Numbered from the stretch's first letter, positions 20,105 to 29,600 are shown. The stretch: DNA of 47,405 nucleotides from an uncultured Clostridia bacterium (GCA_947632385.1 CANRPD010000014.1:1-47405); one strand, 5' to 3'. Made by a program: numbers and translations. Notes: generated by a model from the sequence alone, not told the origin.

Positions 20105-21103
20105 TCAGTTTTGATCACCGGGAAAGCAAATGCCCGCGGCATGACGGATCTGTTCCAGTAAAACGGCCGTTTCAAGGCTCAGGCGGCTGCATTGGGCGTA
20201 TTCCTCTGCTGATTCCGCCGGTTGGGAGATGTACCGATAAAAGTCAGCGGCTTCTCGCCCCATGAGGACAGATTTTTCATCGCTGCCGTATAAGTCCAAA
20301 ACGGGGCCGTCACGCTTCAACAATGTTATGTTTGTTAATCGTGAAATGGATTCCACTGCCACGGTCCCCTGTGTGCCTTGAAAATCCGTATTGGCACCCG
20401 CTTGACCCAATTTCGAGCACATCAACAAAACCAGCTTATCTGGATAGTGCAGCGTGACAATATCTGCTCCGTCAATCCCTGTGGAGAGTCTTTGGGTTTC
20501 CACAGAAAAACGGTCCGGTTTGCCAAAAAGGGCAAGCGCTGGATAGACGCAATATACCCCTAGATCCATCAACGCTCCCGCTTCCATCGCCGGGTTAAAA
20601 ATATTTGGGATTTCTTTTCCGGCCAAAAACGCATCCAGTTTTGAGGAACGCTGGCAGAAATCGATGCGCGCAAGAGAGATATCACCAATTTTTTGCAATG
20701 CGTCTTTTAGGATTGCCAGTTGCGGTTGATGGAGGAACATGATCGCTTCCAGAAAGATGACCCCATGCTCTTGAGCGATTCTTTGGAGGAGATCCACCTT
20801 GGCTGATTGAGCGCAAACCGGTTTCTCACAAATCACGTGTTTTCCGTTTTCCAGAAAAAGCTTGCATTGTGAAAAATGCAGGGCATTGGGGCTGGCCACA
20901 TAGACTGCATCGACTGCAGGGCTCTTGGCCAGTTTTTCCAGATCGGTGAATACGAGATCGGTACCATATGGAGCAGCGAAGGTTGCTCCTTTGGCACGGT
21001 CCCTGGAATAGACGGCCTTCAACTGCCACAAGCCGGTATCCAGTGCCCCGCGAATGTATTCCTGCGTGATCCAACTGGTCCCAACGGTTGCAAATCGGAG
21101 CAT
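20105..21103 (-). CDS. Gfo/Idh/MocA family NAD(P)-dependent oxidoreductase
   Basis: 332 residues. The N-terminal Rossmann fold begins with LRFATVGTSWITQEYI, so the usual G-x-G-x-x-G is altered to G-T-S-W-I. The family EKP motif is present in HVICEKPV. The C-terminal domain contains MEAGALMDLGVYCVYPAL. Members oxidise or dehydrate sugars, inositols or related polyols; the substrate is not identifiable here. The ATG follows AAGGAGG by 7 nt and lies 11 nt downstream of the isomerase-like gene, so the two are co-transcribed. A second such pair lies at 36397-38345. Confidence 0.88.
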   Translation of the reverse strand: MLRFATVGTSWITQEYIRGALDTGLWQLKAVYSRDRAKGATFAAPYGTDLVFTDLEKLAKSPAVDAVYVASPNALHFSQCKLFLENGKHVICEKPVCAQSAKVDLLQRIAQEHGVIFLEAIMFLHQPQLAILKDALQKIGDISLARIDFCQRSSKLDAFLAGKEIPNIFNPAMEAGALMDLGVYCVYPALALFGKPDRFSVETQRLSTGIDGADIVTLHYPDKLVLLMCSKLGQAGANTDFQGTQGTVAVESISRLTNITLLKRDGPVLDLYGSDEKSVLMGREAADFYRYISQPAESAEEYAQCSRLSLETAVLLEQIRHAAGICFPGDQN

Positions 21104-21114
21104 ACACAGCCTCC

Positions 21115-21999
21115 TTAATTGGATACTTCGTTCCAGTATCGCTTCAAATTGGCGAGTCCGATGCGCACGGCGTCCACCGGATCCTCCATACCCTCGAATT
21201 CGATTGCAACGGTACCGTCATAGCCTGCGGACTTGAGGATAGACAGGCACTGCTTCACAGGCACATTTCCGTGGCCGATCACCGTTCCGCGCAGATAGTT
21301 CCCGGCCCGTGTCTGAAACGCTCCTTCTCCGGGGGTTGCATCATAGAAGCTTTTCCAAACAAAATCTTTGGCATGGACATACCGGGTGTAGGGTGCCACG
21401 CGAGCAACAGCCAGTGCGGGATCTTCATCGGCGCACATGAAATTTCCCATGTCGCAAAGAAGTCCAAAATTGGGATGATCCACAGCCATGTACAGCTTTT
21501 CTACACGATCAGAGTCCTGGGAGAAAAAGCCGTGGTTTTCCGTCATGGTGGAAACGCCTTTGGTCTGAGCGTACTCAGTCACTTCACGGACGGCCTTCGC
21601 CAGTGTGGGTATCAGACTCTCATAGCTGCGACATTTTCCGGAATTGCGCGGGTAGCCTGCAGTGATGTCGTGGCGCATGCGCGGTGCACCAACTGCAGCG
21701 GCAATGTCCACATAACTCTTGACCCGTTGGATCTCTTTCTGGATATCTCCGTCACTTCCGTTGAGAAAATCTGCACCAATGGCTAACGAAGAGATTTCCA
21801 GGCCTTGCTGATCGCACGCATCTTTGATGGAAGCTGCAGTCTCAAGCATATCCTCTGGGGGGCACCGGAAATTGACAAAATCGACCAGCTCGACCGCATC
21901 AAATCCCAATTCCTTCGCCTTAGCGATACATTCCATGGGGGACAAAGTTTTCTTCATCAGGGCGCTCATAAAACTGTACAGGCTGACAGAAAATTTCAT
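21115..21999 (-). CDS. sugar phosphate isomerase/epimerase family TIM-barrel protein
   Basis: 294 residues of the AP-endonuclease-2-like TIM barrel family (xylose isomerase-like; IolE/IolI relatives). Recognisable features are the opening FSVSLYSFMSALMKKTLS, metal-site-type ENHGFF, LLCDMGNF and VHAKDFVW, and a final YDGTVAIEFEGMEDPVDAVR with the usual Glu. The enzyme likely isomerises or epimerises a sugar or inositol derivative made by the adjacent oxidoreductase. The exact reaction is unknown. The ribosome binding site is AAAGGAAGAG. Confidence 0.88.
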   Translation of the reverse strand: MKFSVSLYSFMSALMKKTLSPMECIAKAKELGFDAVELVDFVNFRCPPEDMLETAASIKDACDQQGLEISSLAIGADFLNGSDGDIQKEIQRVKSYVDIAAAVGAPRMRHDITAGYPRNSGKCRSYESLIPTLAKAVREVTEYAQTKGVSTMTENHGFFSQDSDRVEKLYMAVDHPNFGLLCDMGNFMCADEDPALAVARVAPYTRYVHAKDFVWKSFYDATPGEGAFQTRAGNYLRGTVIGHGNVPVKQCLSILKSAGYDGTVAIEFEGMEDPVDAVRIGLANLKRYWNEVSN

Positions 22000-22046
22000 A
22001 AAGCTCTTCCTTTCTTCATGGGGATAAGTCTCTGCACAATTGCAGC

Positions 22047-23123
22047 TCAGTCGCCAAAACTGATACCGATCTGACGGGCAGCCTGGATTTCAGGGCAATC
22101 AACCGGAACGGTTTTGAGTTTCCCTGCAACATCCTCCAACGGGACTGGGACCGTTTGCCCGTTGACCATACCGACCATCACACCAAAACGTTTTTCTTTG
22201 ATAAACTTGGCGGCGGTTGCACCGAGCTGTGTACACAGCACTCGGTCATAGGCACAGGGACTGCCGCCGCGCTGGAAATGACCAGGGACACACACACGGA
22301 CTTCATTATCGACTTTTTCCTGCAGTTCGTTGGCGATCCGATAGACAATAGAGGGGTACCCCAAGTTCGCCCGTGCCTTTTTGAATTCTTTTTTGCTCAT
22401 CGCTGCCTCTTCTTTTGAGAGTGCGCCTTCCGCAACGGCAAGGATCGAGAATTTCTTCCCGTTTTCCACTCGATTCTTCAATACCTTAGCGACTTTGTTG
22501 ATATCGTAAGGGATCTCAGGGAGAAGAATCACGTCTGCGCCACCGGCAATTCCTGCCGATAACGTCAGCCAGCCAACTTTATGTCCCATCACTTCCACAA
22601 TAAAGATGCGGCCATGCGATGTAGCGGTGGTGTGAATGCGGTCGATCACATCAGTGGCAACTTCCACAGCACTGTGATACCCAAAGGTGATGTCTGTTCC
22701 CCAGACATCGTTGTCAATGGTTTTGGGGAGGTGGACCACATTGAGCCCTTCCTCGCGGAGCAGGTTGGCGGTTTTTTGTGTGCCGTTTCCTCCGAGGATC
22801 GCGAGACAGTCCAGCTTCATCTTTTTATAGTTTTCCTTCATGGCCTTGACTTTGTCGACGCTGTTCTCATCAATGACGCGCATGAGCTTAAAGGGTTGCC
22901 TGGAGGTTCCCAGCAACGTGCCACCCAGGGTGAGGATCCCGGAGAAGTCCGAGGGCTTCATCAGTTTATATTCCCCAAAGATCAGCCCCTTATAGCCGTC
23001 TTTGATCCCGTAGATCTCCACGTTGTCGCCAAATTCTTCATAGAGCCCTTTGGCAATGCCCCGGATGGCAGCGTTTAAGCCCTGACAGTCGCCGCCACTG
23101 GTCAAAATTCCGACTCTTTTCAC
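22047..23123 (-). CDS. pfkA: 6-phosphofructokinase, mixed active-site type
   Basis: 358 residues of the PFKA family, which phosphorylates fructose 6-phosphate with ATP or pyrophosphate. Phosphate-donor determinants are mixed. GGNGT at 111-115 has Gly114, where ATP enzymes have Gly and PPi enzymes have Asp. PKTIDND at 133-139 has Lys134, the residue typical of PPi and some ATP enzymes. N113 replaces the usual Asp. The catalytic TIDND and the MGHKVGWL and PGHFQRGGSP motifs are intact. The start is GTG, with AAAGGGG 9 nt upstream. It follows ppk by 46 nt and probably shares its transcript. ATP use is my first guess, PPi possible. Confidence 0.9.
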   Translation of the reverse strand: MKRVGILTSGGDCQGLNAAIRGIAKGLYEEFGDNVEIYGIKDGYKGLIFGEYKLMKPSDFSGILTLGGTLLGTSRQPFKLMRVIDENSVDKVKAMKENYKKMKLDCLAILGGNGTQKTANLLREEGLNVVHLPKTIDNDVWGTDITFGYHSAVEVATDVIDRIHTTATSHGRIFIVEVMGHKVGWLTLSAGIAGGADVILLPEIPYDINKVAKVLKNRVENGKKFSILAVAEGALSKEEAAMSKKEFKKARANLGYPSIVYRIANELQEKVDNEVRVCVPGHFQRGGSPCAYDRVLCTQLGATAAKFIKEKRFGVMVGMVNGQTVPVPLEDVAGKLKTVPVDCPEIQAARQIGISFGD

Positions 23124-23169
23124 GTTCGTTTGCCCCTTTCAGGTTGATTTATTATCCGAGATCGGCAAG

Positions 23170-25290
23170 CTACTTGCCAGCCGAATCTTCTGCAGAGTGT
23201 ATGGGAATGAGCGGACTGTCCACAGATACCTGCTGTGCCTTCTTCAGGCGCTCCTGAGCGTTTTTGTAGAAGGTGAGCTGGGCGCTGAATGCAGGCCGGC
23301 TGCGGCGGTTCACATGCTGATAGCTTGTGTCAGACTGCATAACACGAGCATTGGTATTGTCGCTCAGGAAAATCTCCAAAGTCTCCAAGACACGTTCCTT
23401 GAGTTCCGAATCACTGACCGGGAAGACCAATTCGACCCTACGATCCAGATTTCGTGGCATCCAGTCGGCACTTCCCAAATAAACTTTCGGGTTGCCTGCA
23501 TTTTCAAAGCGGAAAATGCGACTGTGTTCCAAAAGCTGGCCCACAATGCTGATCACCGTAATATTTTCGCTGATGCCCGGGAGACCCGGGATCAAGCAGC
23601 AAATGCCGCGCACCACCAGACGAATCTGCACGCCAGCCTGGGAAGCCTCGTACAGCAACCGGATGATTTCCGGGTCTACCAGAGAATTGACCTTTGCTGT
23701 GATACCGCTGGGGAGGCCCTTCCGCGCATTTTCCGTCTCCACTTGGATCATTCTGGTAAAGAAGGAACGCATCCCATGCGGAGCCACCACAAAATGCCGG
23801 TACTCTGGCGGACGGGAGTATCCAGTGATCACATTGAACAGGGAGGAGGCGTCTGCACCGTACTGACTGTTGCAGGTAAAAAGGCCTAGGTCCGTGTAGA
23901 TCTTGGCGGTGGAATCGTTATAATTACCGGTGCCTAGGTGCAGATACCGACGAATGCCGTCTTCTTCTTGGCGAACCACCAAAGCGATCTTGCAGTGGGT
24001 CTTGAGACCTTGGAGGCCGTAAATGACATGGCAGCCGGCTTTTTCCAACTGATTTGCCCAGTTGATATTGTTCTCCTCGTCAAACCGAGCTTTCAGTTCT
24101 ACCAAGACGGTGACCTGTTTCCCGTTTTCTGCCGCACGGATCAGGGCTGCTACGATCGGAGAGTGTCCGCTGACTCGATATAGCGTCTGCTTGATAGCAA
24201 GAACATTTTCATCCTCTGCGGCCTGTTCGATGAATTTGACTACACAATCGAAACTTTCGTAGGGGTGGTGGACCAAACGATCTTTTTCGCGAATGGCTGT
24301 AAAGATGTCGTCGTATCCCCAGAAATCCACCGGAAAAACAGGCTTGATGGGTTTGAAGCTCAGACTTTCAAATCCTTCCAGCCCGGCAAACTTGGAGAGG
24401 AAGGTGAGATCCAGCGGGCCGGGGACCGAATAGATCTCTCTCTTTTTGATCTTGAGCTGCTCGACAAGAAAAGCTCGCACATTTTTGTCACAGTTTTGCA
24501 GAAGCTCCAACCGCACCGGTCGACCGCGCTTACGCCGCTTGATGGAACGCTTTACTTCATTCATGAAGTCTTCGGCTTCTTCGTCGATCTCCAGATCGGA
24601 ATCTCGTGTGATTCGGAACGGACAGGCTGCTTTGATGGTGTGCAGCTCGAAGAGCTCATCTAGTTTGTACATGATGACCTCTTCCAAAAGGGTAAAAGCA
24701 CGCCCTTTTTCACTGGGCAGTTCCAAAAAGCGGGGCAAGATCCCTGGGACCTGAACGATGGCGAAACCTTTTTCATTTTCTTTTGTGTCTTTGCTTTTTA
24801 GGAAGACGGCAATATTCAGCGACTTGTTGGAAAGCAGGGGGAAGGGCCGGCTGCTGTCTACCGCCAAAGGCGTCAGCACGGGGAACAGAACTCGTTTGAA
24901 ATATTCCGAAAGAAAATCGAGCTGCTTTTCGTCCATTCGATCACAGGTGAGGAACTCGACCCCTTCCTGGGATAGGGCCGGAAGAATCGAACGGTGCAAT
25001 ACCGCATACTGTCGATCCATAAAGTGATGGGTTTTGTCCTCCAACTGCGTCAGAAGCTCCTCAGGAGTCAAATCAAAGGTATCTTTGGACTTGTATCCGG
25101 AATTGACCTGAGCTTTGACGCCCGCAACACGCACCATAAAGAATTCATCTAGATTAGAACCGGTGATCGACAAAAACCGAAGTCTTTCCATCAACGGATT
25201 TTCCTTTTTGGTGGCTTCCTCCAGTACACGAGCATTAAATTCCATCCAACTGAGCTCTCGGTTATAATACGGGAATTTTTTATCAGGCAC
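23170..25290 (-). CDS. ppk1: polyphosphate kinase 1
   Basis: 706 residues from the chosen start. Ppk1 reversibly polymerises the gamma-phosphate of ATP into polyphosphate. The N-terminal motif YYNRELSWMEFNARVLEEA and ITGSNLDEFFMVRVAG are diagnostic. The phospho-accepting His lies in THCKIALVVR, followed by YLHLGTGNYN. A second HKD-like region contains VYLGSADWMPRNLDRRVE. A GTG at 25299 would overlap the ribosome binding site, so the GTG at 25290, 8 nt after GTGAGG, is chosen. It lies 38 nt downstream of the ppx-like gene. Confidence 0.95.
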   Translation of the reverse strand: MPDKKFPYYNRELSWMEFNARVLEEATKKENPLMERLRFLSITGSNLDEFFMVRVAGVKAQVNSGYKSKDTFDLTPEELLTQLEDKTHHFMDRQYAVLHRSILPALSQEGVEFLTCDRMDEKQLDFLSEYFKRVLFPVLTPLAVDSSRPFPLLSNKSLNIAVFLKSKDTKENEKGFAIVQVPGILPRFLELPSEKGRAFTLLEEVIMYKLDELFELHTIKAACPFRITRDSDLEIDEEAEDFMNEVKRSIKRRKRGRPVRLELLQNCDKNVRAFLVEQLKIKKREIYSVPGPLDLTFLSKFAGLEGFESLSFKPIKPVFPVDFWGYDDIFTAIREKDRLVHHPYESFDCVVKFIEQAAEDENVLAIKQTLYRVSGHSPIVAALIRAAENGKQVTVLVELKARFDEENNINWANQLEKAGCHVIYGLQGLKTHCKIALVVRQEEDGIRRYLHLGTGNYNDSTAKIYTDLGLFTCNSQYGADASSLFNVITGYSRPPEYRHFVVAPHGMRSFFTRMIQVETENARKGLPSGITAKVNSLVDPEIIRLLYEASQAGVQIRLVVRGICCLIPGLPGISENITVISIVGQLLEHSRIFRFENAGNPKVYLGSADWMPRNLDRRVELVFPVSDSELKERVLETLEIFLSDNTNARVMQSDTSYQHVNRRSRPAFSAQLTFYKNAQERLKKAQQVSVDSPLIPIHSAEDSAGK

Positions 25291-25328
25291 GTACAACACC
25301 TCACTATATGTTTTAGTTGAAATCTTTT

Positions 25329-26876
25329 TTACAAAGAGAACTTGACCATCAATTCAGGAAGAAGGCCAAAAACGTTCTTGAATAGCTGCGCGGATTCGCC
25401 AAAAGCCCAGTTTTCCAACAAAGTATCTCCTGCGGCAGTGGCCTTAAAGATCACCCGGTCTCCCTCCAGAGTAAGCTTAAGATTGTTTAACTTCCCTCGA
25501 TGAGATTTATCTAGAGCGTTGGCAATCTGAAAAATGGCAGATAATTTCGAAATGACCAGCTTTTCCTCATCGCTCAACCGGGAAAACTCCGGGTCATCGT
25601 CGCTGGCAAGAAGTTCAGAACCGCTTCCCGCAACGAATGCTGTTTCCAATGTCTCGGTTTTCGAAAGACCAAATAGATCCATTCCTTTAATCAGGTCGAA
25701 AGTACACCGATTGTGCTGACGGACACTGACGAAGCTGCCACAGCTGTGCAGTAAAGAAGCCAGTTCCAAGATCAGTCGTTTGGACGGATCCAATCCGTGG
25801 ACTTTTTTCAGCTTATCGAAGATACGGCAGGAAAGGTCCCGAATGGTTTCTGCGTGCTTCATGTCACAACGGAAGTTTTTGGCAATATTTTCGGCACAAG
25901 CGATAGAGCTTTTTCGGATGAGCATGAGCCGTTGTTCGTCGGTTTTTGGACTTAACGTACATCGAACGACGGCTTCCGTAATGTCTACACAAGGAGAAAG
26001 GGCTACCTTCGCCTTTGGGCAGAACCGCAGCATAGAACGGTATATGGCCAACGCCGTATATAATACGGCTGCCTGATCTTCACTGATCCCGTACCGTAAA
26101 CCGATGCCCTCAGCTGTCATGGAACGCAGCGAAGCATACAGGCTGGCAATATTCTCAGTACTGATTTGGAAGATCGTTTCGGTCTCTTTGGCGTCACACA
26201 GTCGAGCGACCAGACGAATATTGGAGCCGGTCAAGATCAAATTCTGCACAGGAAATTCAGAAAGTACGATACGGTTCAGGGTGTTGTCCAGATATTCTTC
26301 CACCACCGTATGGATATCGTCCGAAATGTCTGTCATGCCCCGGAGAATATCATATAACCGAAGAGCACCCATGGAAATATTTTGGAAATAAACGATCTTA
26401 TTCCCGTCGTAAACTGCAATTCCGATGCTGCCCGGTCCGACGTGTGCGATCATAGAAAGGCCTTCTTTCAAAAGACCAGCATGATCCAGCTGCCCCAAGA
26501 CCTCAGAATAGATGAACGACTTTTCCTGACTGTTTTCCAGCACGGAAACTTCGACCCCATTGCGGACGCGCAGCTGATCCAAGACCAGCGTCCGGTTGGT
26601 CGCTTCGCTCAAGGCTGTACAGGAGATGGTTTTCGGCTTGGGGACATTGTAGGACAACAGGGCGTTGGTAAACTTGCCCAGGACACTGGAGAGTTCTCGC
26701 AAGCTTTCAAAGGAAATAGCACCTTTTTCAAACACATCGTACCCCAAGTGCAGCGGGTATTCCAGGGAATCCAACATTCGCACGGTGCCCTTGCTCCACT
26801 GAGATACGTTCATCCGAACCGTATCTGTACCGATCTCGATGACAGCTGCAATGTTTCCGGTATTCTTTTTGTTCAA
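25329..26876 (-). CDS. ppx: Ppx/GppA-family exopolyphosphatase-like protein
   Basis: 515 residues: an ASKHA-fold Ppx/GppA phosphatase followed by an HD-like helical domain, the Ppx layout. It should hydrolyse terminal phosphates from polyphosphate or pppGpp. The N-terminal phosphate loop reads IEIGTDTVRMNV, against the usual D-x-GSNS-x-R. The HD-type motif reads LLHSCG, where LLHDIG is usual, so the second domain's metal site may be lost. The start is TTG, with GGAGGGG 5 nt upstream. It is the first gene of the minus-strand operon with ppk. Confidence 0.85.
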   Translation of the reverse strand: MNKKNTGNIAAVIEIGTDTVRMNVSQWSKGTVRMLDSLEYPLHLGYDVFEKGAISFESLRELSSVLGKFTNALLSYNVPKPKTISCTALSEATNRTLVLDQLRVRNGVEVSVLENSQEKSFIYSEVLGQLDHAGLLKEGLSMIAHVGPGSIGIAVYDGNKIVYFQNISMGALRLYDILRGMTDISDDIHTVVEEYLDNTLNRIVLSEFPVQNLILTGSNIRLVARLCDAKETETIFQISTENIASLYASLRSMTAEGIGLRYGISEDQAAVLYTALAIYRSMLRFCPKAKVALSPCVDITEAVVRCTLSPKTDEQRLMLIRKSSIACAENIAKNFRCDMKHAETIRDLSCRIFDKLKKVHGLDPSKRLILELASLLHSCGSFVSVRQHNRCTFDLIKGMDLFGLSKTETLETAFVAGSGSELLASDDDPEFSRLSDEEKLVISKLSAIFQIANALDKSHRGKLNNLKLTLEGDRVIFKATAAGDTLLENWAFGESAQLFKNVFGLLPELMVKFSL

Positions 26877-26961
26877 AAAGACCCCTCCAAACTGATCGGA
26901 TTTTCTTGTACCGGATATTCGTTCAGAAATTCATCCTAGCATATAGATGAATCTCGAGTAT

Positions 26962-26990
26962 ATTATAACAAATCTTCACGCAAGTTTCAA
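26962..26990 (-). promoter_or_regulatory. predicted promoter of the ppx-ppk-pfk operon
   Basis: On the minus strand, -35 TTGAAA (26985-26990), 17-bp spacer, and perfect -10 TATAAT (26962-26967). The leader to the TTG start is about 80 nt. Confidence 0.68.
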
Positions 26991-27054
26991 ACCACTTTTT
27001 GGCTTTTTTGATGTCAAATCAAAAAAATTTTTCGAGCCTTTTTTGAAAAAGGGG

Positions 27055-27083
27055 TTGATTTTTGTTTGGGAATTCGCTATAAT
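27055..27083 (+). promoter_or_regulatory. predicted tRNA-Ser promoter
   Basis: -35 TTGATT at 27055-27060, 17-bp spacer, and perfect -10 TATAAT at 27078-27083, placing the start about 10 nt before the tRNA. Confidence 0.72.
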
Positions 27084-27101
27084 ATCAGAGCCATGAGAGA
27101 T

Positions 27102-27187
27102 GGAGAGGTATTCTAATGGTAAGGAGCCACATTGGAAATGTGGTGTGCCGCAAGGCATTGTGCGTTCGAGTCGCATCCTCTCCGCCA
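27102..27187 (+). tRNA. tRNA-Ser (anticodon GGA)
   Basis: 86 nt including an encoded CCA. The acceptor stem GGAGAGG pairs with CCTCTCC. The anticodon arm CCACA-TTGGAAA-TGTGG gives anticodon GGA, reading UCC/UCU. A long variable arm with GCC/GGC stem is the class II feature of tRNA-Ser. The T-arm loop is TTCGAGT. The D-arm is short with AATGGTAA. It is followed at once by a terminator, so it is a single-gene unit. Confidence 0.95.
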
Positions 27188-27217
27188 AAAGCGCTGGTTT
27201 GTTCCGGCGCTTTTTTT
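27188..27217 (+). terminator. terminator after tRNA-Ser
   Basis: Stem AGCGCTGG / CCGGCGCT with a TTTGTT loop, followed by a run of seven T. The arm starts directly after the CCA. Confidence 0.88.
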
Positions 27218-27235
27218 GTCCCATCCATTTTTTGC

Positions 27236-27264
27236 TTGCAACCTGGCTATAAATGCGGTATTAT
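27236..27264 (+). promoter_or_regulatory. predicted asnS promoter
   Basis: -35 TTGCAA at 27236-27241, 17-bp spacer, -10 TATTAT at 27259-27264. The leader is under 40 nt, too short for a T-box. Confidence 0.6.
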
Positions 27265-27299
27265 TGGAACACCAACTTTTTGAAAGAAGAGGATGAAAC

Positions 27300-28694
27300 A
27301 TGAGACGAGATGAGGTCGCTTCTTTTTATGAGGACCTGGACGCTTATGCCGGTAAAACGGTCACTGTTTGTGGTTGGGCGCGGTCCATCCGAGATTCCAA
27401 GACCTTAGGGTTTATTGATTTGAATGACGGCACCTGCTTTAAGGGCATTCAAGTGGTTTTTGAAGATGGGAAGATCAATAATTTTAAGGAGATCGCTTCC
27501 CAGAATGTGGGCGCGGCCCTCCGGGTCACCGGCGAACTGGCCGCCACGCCCGAGGCCAAACAGCCCTTTGAGATCCACGCCAGTGAGATCGTTGTCGAAG
27601 GTGCCTCTGCGCCGGACTACCCTTTGCAGAAAAAGCGTCACTCGGTAGAATTTTTGCGCACCATCGCTCATCTGCGGCCCCGCACCAACCTGTTCAGCGC
27701 GGCGTATCGTATCCGCTCAGCGGCGGCTTTCGGCATCCACAAATTCTTCCAAGAGAACGGGTTCCTGTATATTCACACGCCCATCTTCACAGGCAGCGAC
27801 GCCGAGGGCGCGGGGGAGACCTTCCAGGTCACCACGTTGGATCTGGAGAACGTGCCCCGAACGGAGGACGGCCATGTAGACTACAAGCAGGACTTCTTTG
27901 AGAAGAAGATGTCTCTTTCCGTCAGCGGCCAGCTGGAGGCCGAGATCATGGCCATGGCTTTCTCCAAGGTGTACACCTTCGGGCCCACCTTCCGGGCGGA
28001 ACATTCCAATACCCCCCGCCACGCTGCGGAATTCTGGATGATCGAGCCGGAGTTTGCTTTTGCGGACCTCAACGACGATATGGATGTGATCGAGGCCTGC
28101 GTCAAGTATGTGATCAACTTTGTGCTGGCAACGTGCCCGCAGGATATGAAATTCTGCAACAGCTTTGTGGATAAGGGTCTGGTGGAACGCCTGCAAAAGG
28201 TGGCTGCCGCCGATTTCGCCCGAATCACCTACACCGATGCTATCACGATTTTGGAGAAGCACAACGATCAGTTCGAGTATAAAGCCGTCTGGGGAGGGGA
28301 TATCCAGACCGAGCACGAGCGGTACCTGGCAGAAAAGCATTTCGGCAAGCCCGTATTCGTCACCGATTACCCCAAGGACATCAAAGCGTTTTATATGCGT
28401 CTGAACGATGACGGAAAGACAGTGGCTGCCACCGATTTGATGGTGCCGGGTATTGGCGAGCTGGTGGGCGCCAGCCAGCGTGAAGAGCGTTTGGATGTGC
28501 TGGTGGAGCGTATGCACGAGCTGGGCCTCAAGGAGGAAGACTACTGGTGGTACTTGGAGCTGCGGAAGTTTGGCGGCAACAAGCACGCCGGTTTCGGTAT
28601 CGGTTTTGAGCGGTTGGTGATGTACCTCACGGGCATCTCCAATATCCGCGATGTTCTTCCTTTCCCGCGTACCACTGGATCTGCGGAGTTCTAA
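27300..28694 (+). CDS. asnS: asparaginyl-tRNA synthetase
   Basis: 464 residues, full-length class IIb aminoacyl-tRNA synthetase that charges tRNA-Asn. The N-terminal OB fold starts with [20 protein letters not shown]. The asparagine-type catalytic domain has [17 protein letters not shown], motif 2 around [20 protein letters not shown] and motif 3 [26 protein letters not shown]. The ATG follows AAGAGGATG. It precedes the PHP phosphatase gene by 1 nt. Confidence 0.97.
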   Translation: MRRDEVASFYEDLDAYAGKTVTVCGWARSIRDSKTLGFIDLNDGTCFKGIQVVFEDGKINNFKEIASQNVGAALRVTGELAATPEAKQPFEIHASEIVVEGASAPDYPLQKKRHSVEFLRTIAHLRPRTNLFSAAYRIRSAAAFGIHKFFQENGFLYIHTPIFTGSDAEGAGETFQVTTLDLENVPRTEDGHVDYKQDFFEKKMSLSVSGQLEAEIMAMAFSKVYTFGPTFRAEHSNTPRHAAEFWMIEPEFAFADLNDDMDVIEACVKYVINFVLATCPQDMKFCNSFVDKGLVERLQKVAAADFARITYTDAITILEKHNDQFEYKAVWGGDIQTEHERYLAEKHFGKPVFVTDYPKDIKAFYMRLNDDGKTVAATDLMVPGIGELVGASQREERLDVLVERMHELGLKEEDYWWYLELRKFGGNKHAGFGIGFERLVMYLTGISNIRDVLPFPRTTGSAEF

Positions 28695-28695
28695 A

Positions 28696-29529
28696 ATGTA
28701 CCGTTGTGACTATCATGTGCATACCGAATTCAGTGACGATTCTGTATATCCCATGGAAAACGTGGTGCAGGATGCTATTCGGTTGGGTTTGGACGAACTC
28801 TGTTTTACGGATCATGTGGACTACGGCATCAAAGACGATTGGGATTCTGGGGTGACCATTCGGTACCGGGACGGAGCGCCCTATGCAAACGTAGATTATC
28901 CTCGGTATGTGGACTTGTTTTCAGTACTGAAAGAAAAATATGCCGGACAAATTTCACTGAAGCTCGGGTTGGAATTCGGGATGCAGTGCCATACGATCCC
29001 TCAATATGAGTCTCTGTTTGCTCGATATCCCTTCGATTTTATCCTTCTTTCGGTCCACCAGGTGGATGATCAGGAACTGTGGACCCAGGATTACCAGGCA
29101 GGGAAGACTCCGCAGGCATATAACGAAGGATACTATCGAGAGCTGCTACATTTGGTCCAGCGCTATCACGCGTACAGTGTTTTGGCACATCTGGACTTGA
29201 TCACCCGGTACGATCGACAGGGCCCCTATCCGCTTGAGAAGATCCAGCCCATTGTGGCAGAAATATTACGAACGGCCATTGTAGATGGAAAAGGGATCGA
29301 GTTCAATACCTCTTTTCACAGGTATGGCCTTCGGGACACAACGCCATCTGTGGAAATCCTTCGCTTATATCGGGATTTGGGCGGGAAGATCATAACGATT
29401 GGCAGTGACAGCCATGCGCCTTCCCATCTTGGTGCATACATGGAGGAAGCTATTGGATTCCTAAAGGGTCTTGGTTTTACAGAGTTTTGTACGTATGAAA
29501 AGATGCGACCCATTTTCCACAAATTGTGA
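28696..29529 (+). CDS. PHP-domain histidinol-phosphatase family protein
   Basis: 277 residues of the PHP family (HisJ/HisK-type histidinol-phosphatase, histidine biosynthesis step, or a related phosphoesterase). Metal-binding motifs are DYHVHTEFSDDS at the N-terminus, CFTDHVDYG, LAHLDLITRYD and GSDSHAPSHLG. The ATG at 28696 is one base after the asnS stop, so translation is probably coupled. No other his gene is near, so the substrate assignment is only by family. It ends before a terminator at 29561. Confidence 0.85.
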   Translation: MYRCDYHVHTEFSDDSVYPMENVVQDAIRLGLDELCFTDHVDYGIKDDWDSGVTIRYRDGAPYANVDYPRYVDLFSVLKEKYAGQISLKLGLEFGMQCHTIPQYESLFARYPFDFILLSVHQVDDQELWTQDYQAGKTPQAYNEGYYRELLHLVQRYHAYSVLAHLDLITRYDRQGPYPLEKIQPIVAEILRTAIVDGKGIEFNTSFHRYGLRDTTPSVEILRLYRDLGGKIITIGSDSHAPSHLGAYMEEAIGFLKGLGFTEFCTYEKMRPIFHKL

Positions 29530-29560
29530 TGTTGTTCCACACCTTGTTCATGAACTGAAA

Positions 29561-29600
29561 GAAAGCCTCAGGACAAAATGTTCTGAGGCTTTCGTTTTTT
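29561..29600. terminator. bidirectional terminator between PHP gene and purF-like gene
   Basis: GAAAGCCTCAGGACA at 29561-29575 pairs with TGTTCTGAGGCTTTC at 29579-29593 (one G-T pair). A T-rich run (GTTTTTT) follows on the plus strand. The genes converge here. Confidence 0.88.

Noticed and set aside
27102-27187. Selenocysteine tRNA, because of the long variable arm
   Set aside because: The anticodon is GGA, not TCA, and the acceptor/T-arm lengths are those of a normal tRNA-Ser.
26976-27224. 82-codon minus-strand frame across the tRNA-Ser
   Set aside because: It runs antisense through the tRNA and its terminator, has no ribosome binding site and has no recognisable domain.
27188-27299. T-box riboswitch upstream of asnS
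   Set aside because: The gap is about 110 nt and holds the tRNA terminator and a promoter. The remaining leader is under 40 nt and lacks T-box elements.
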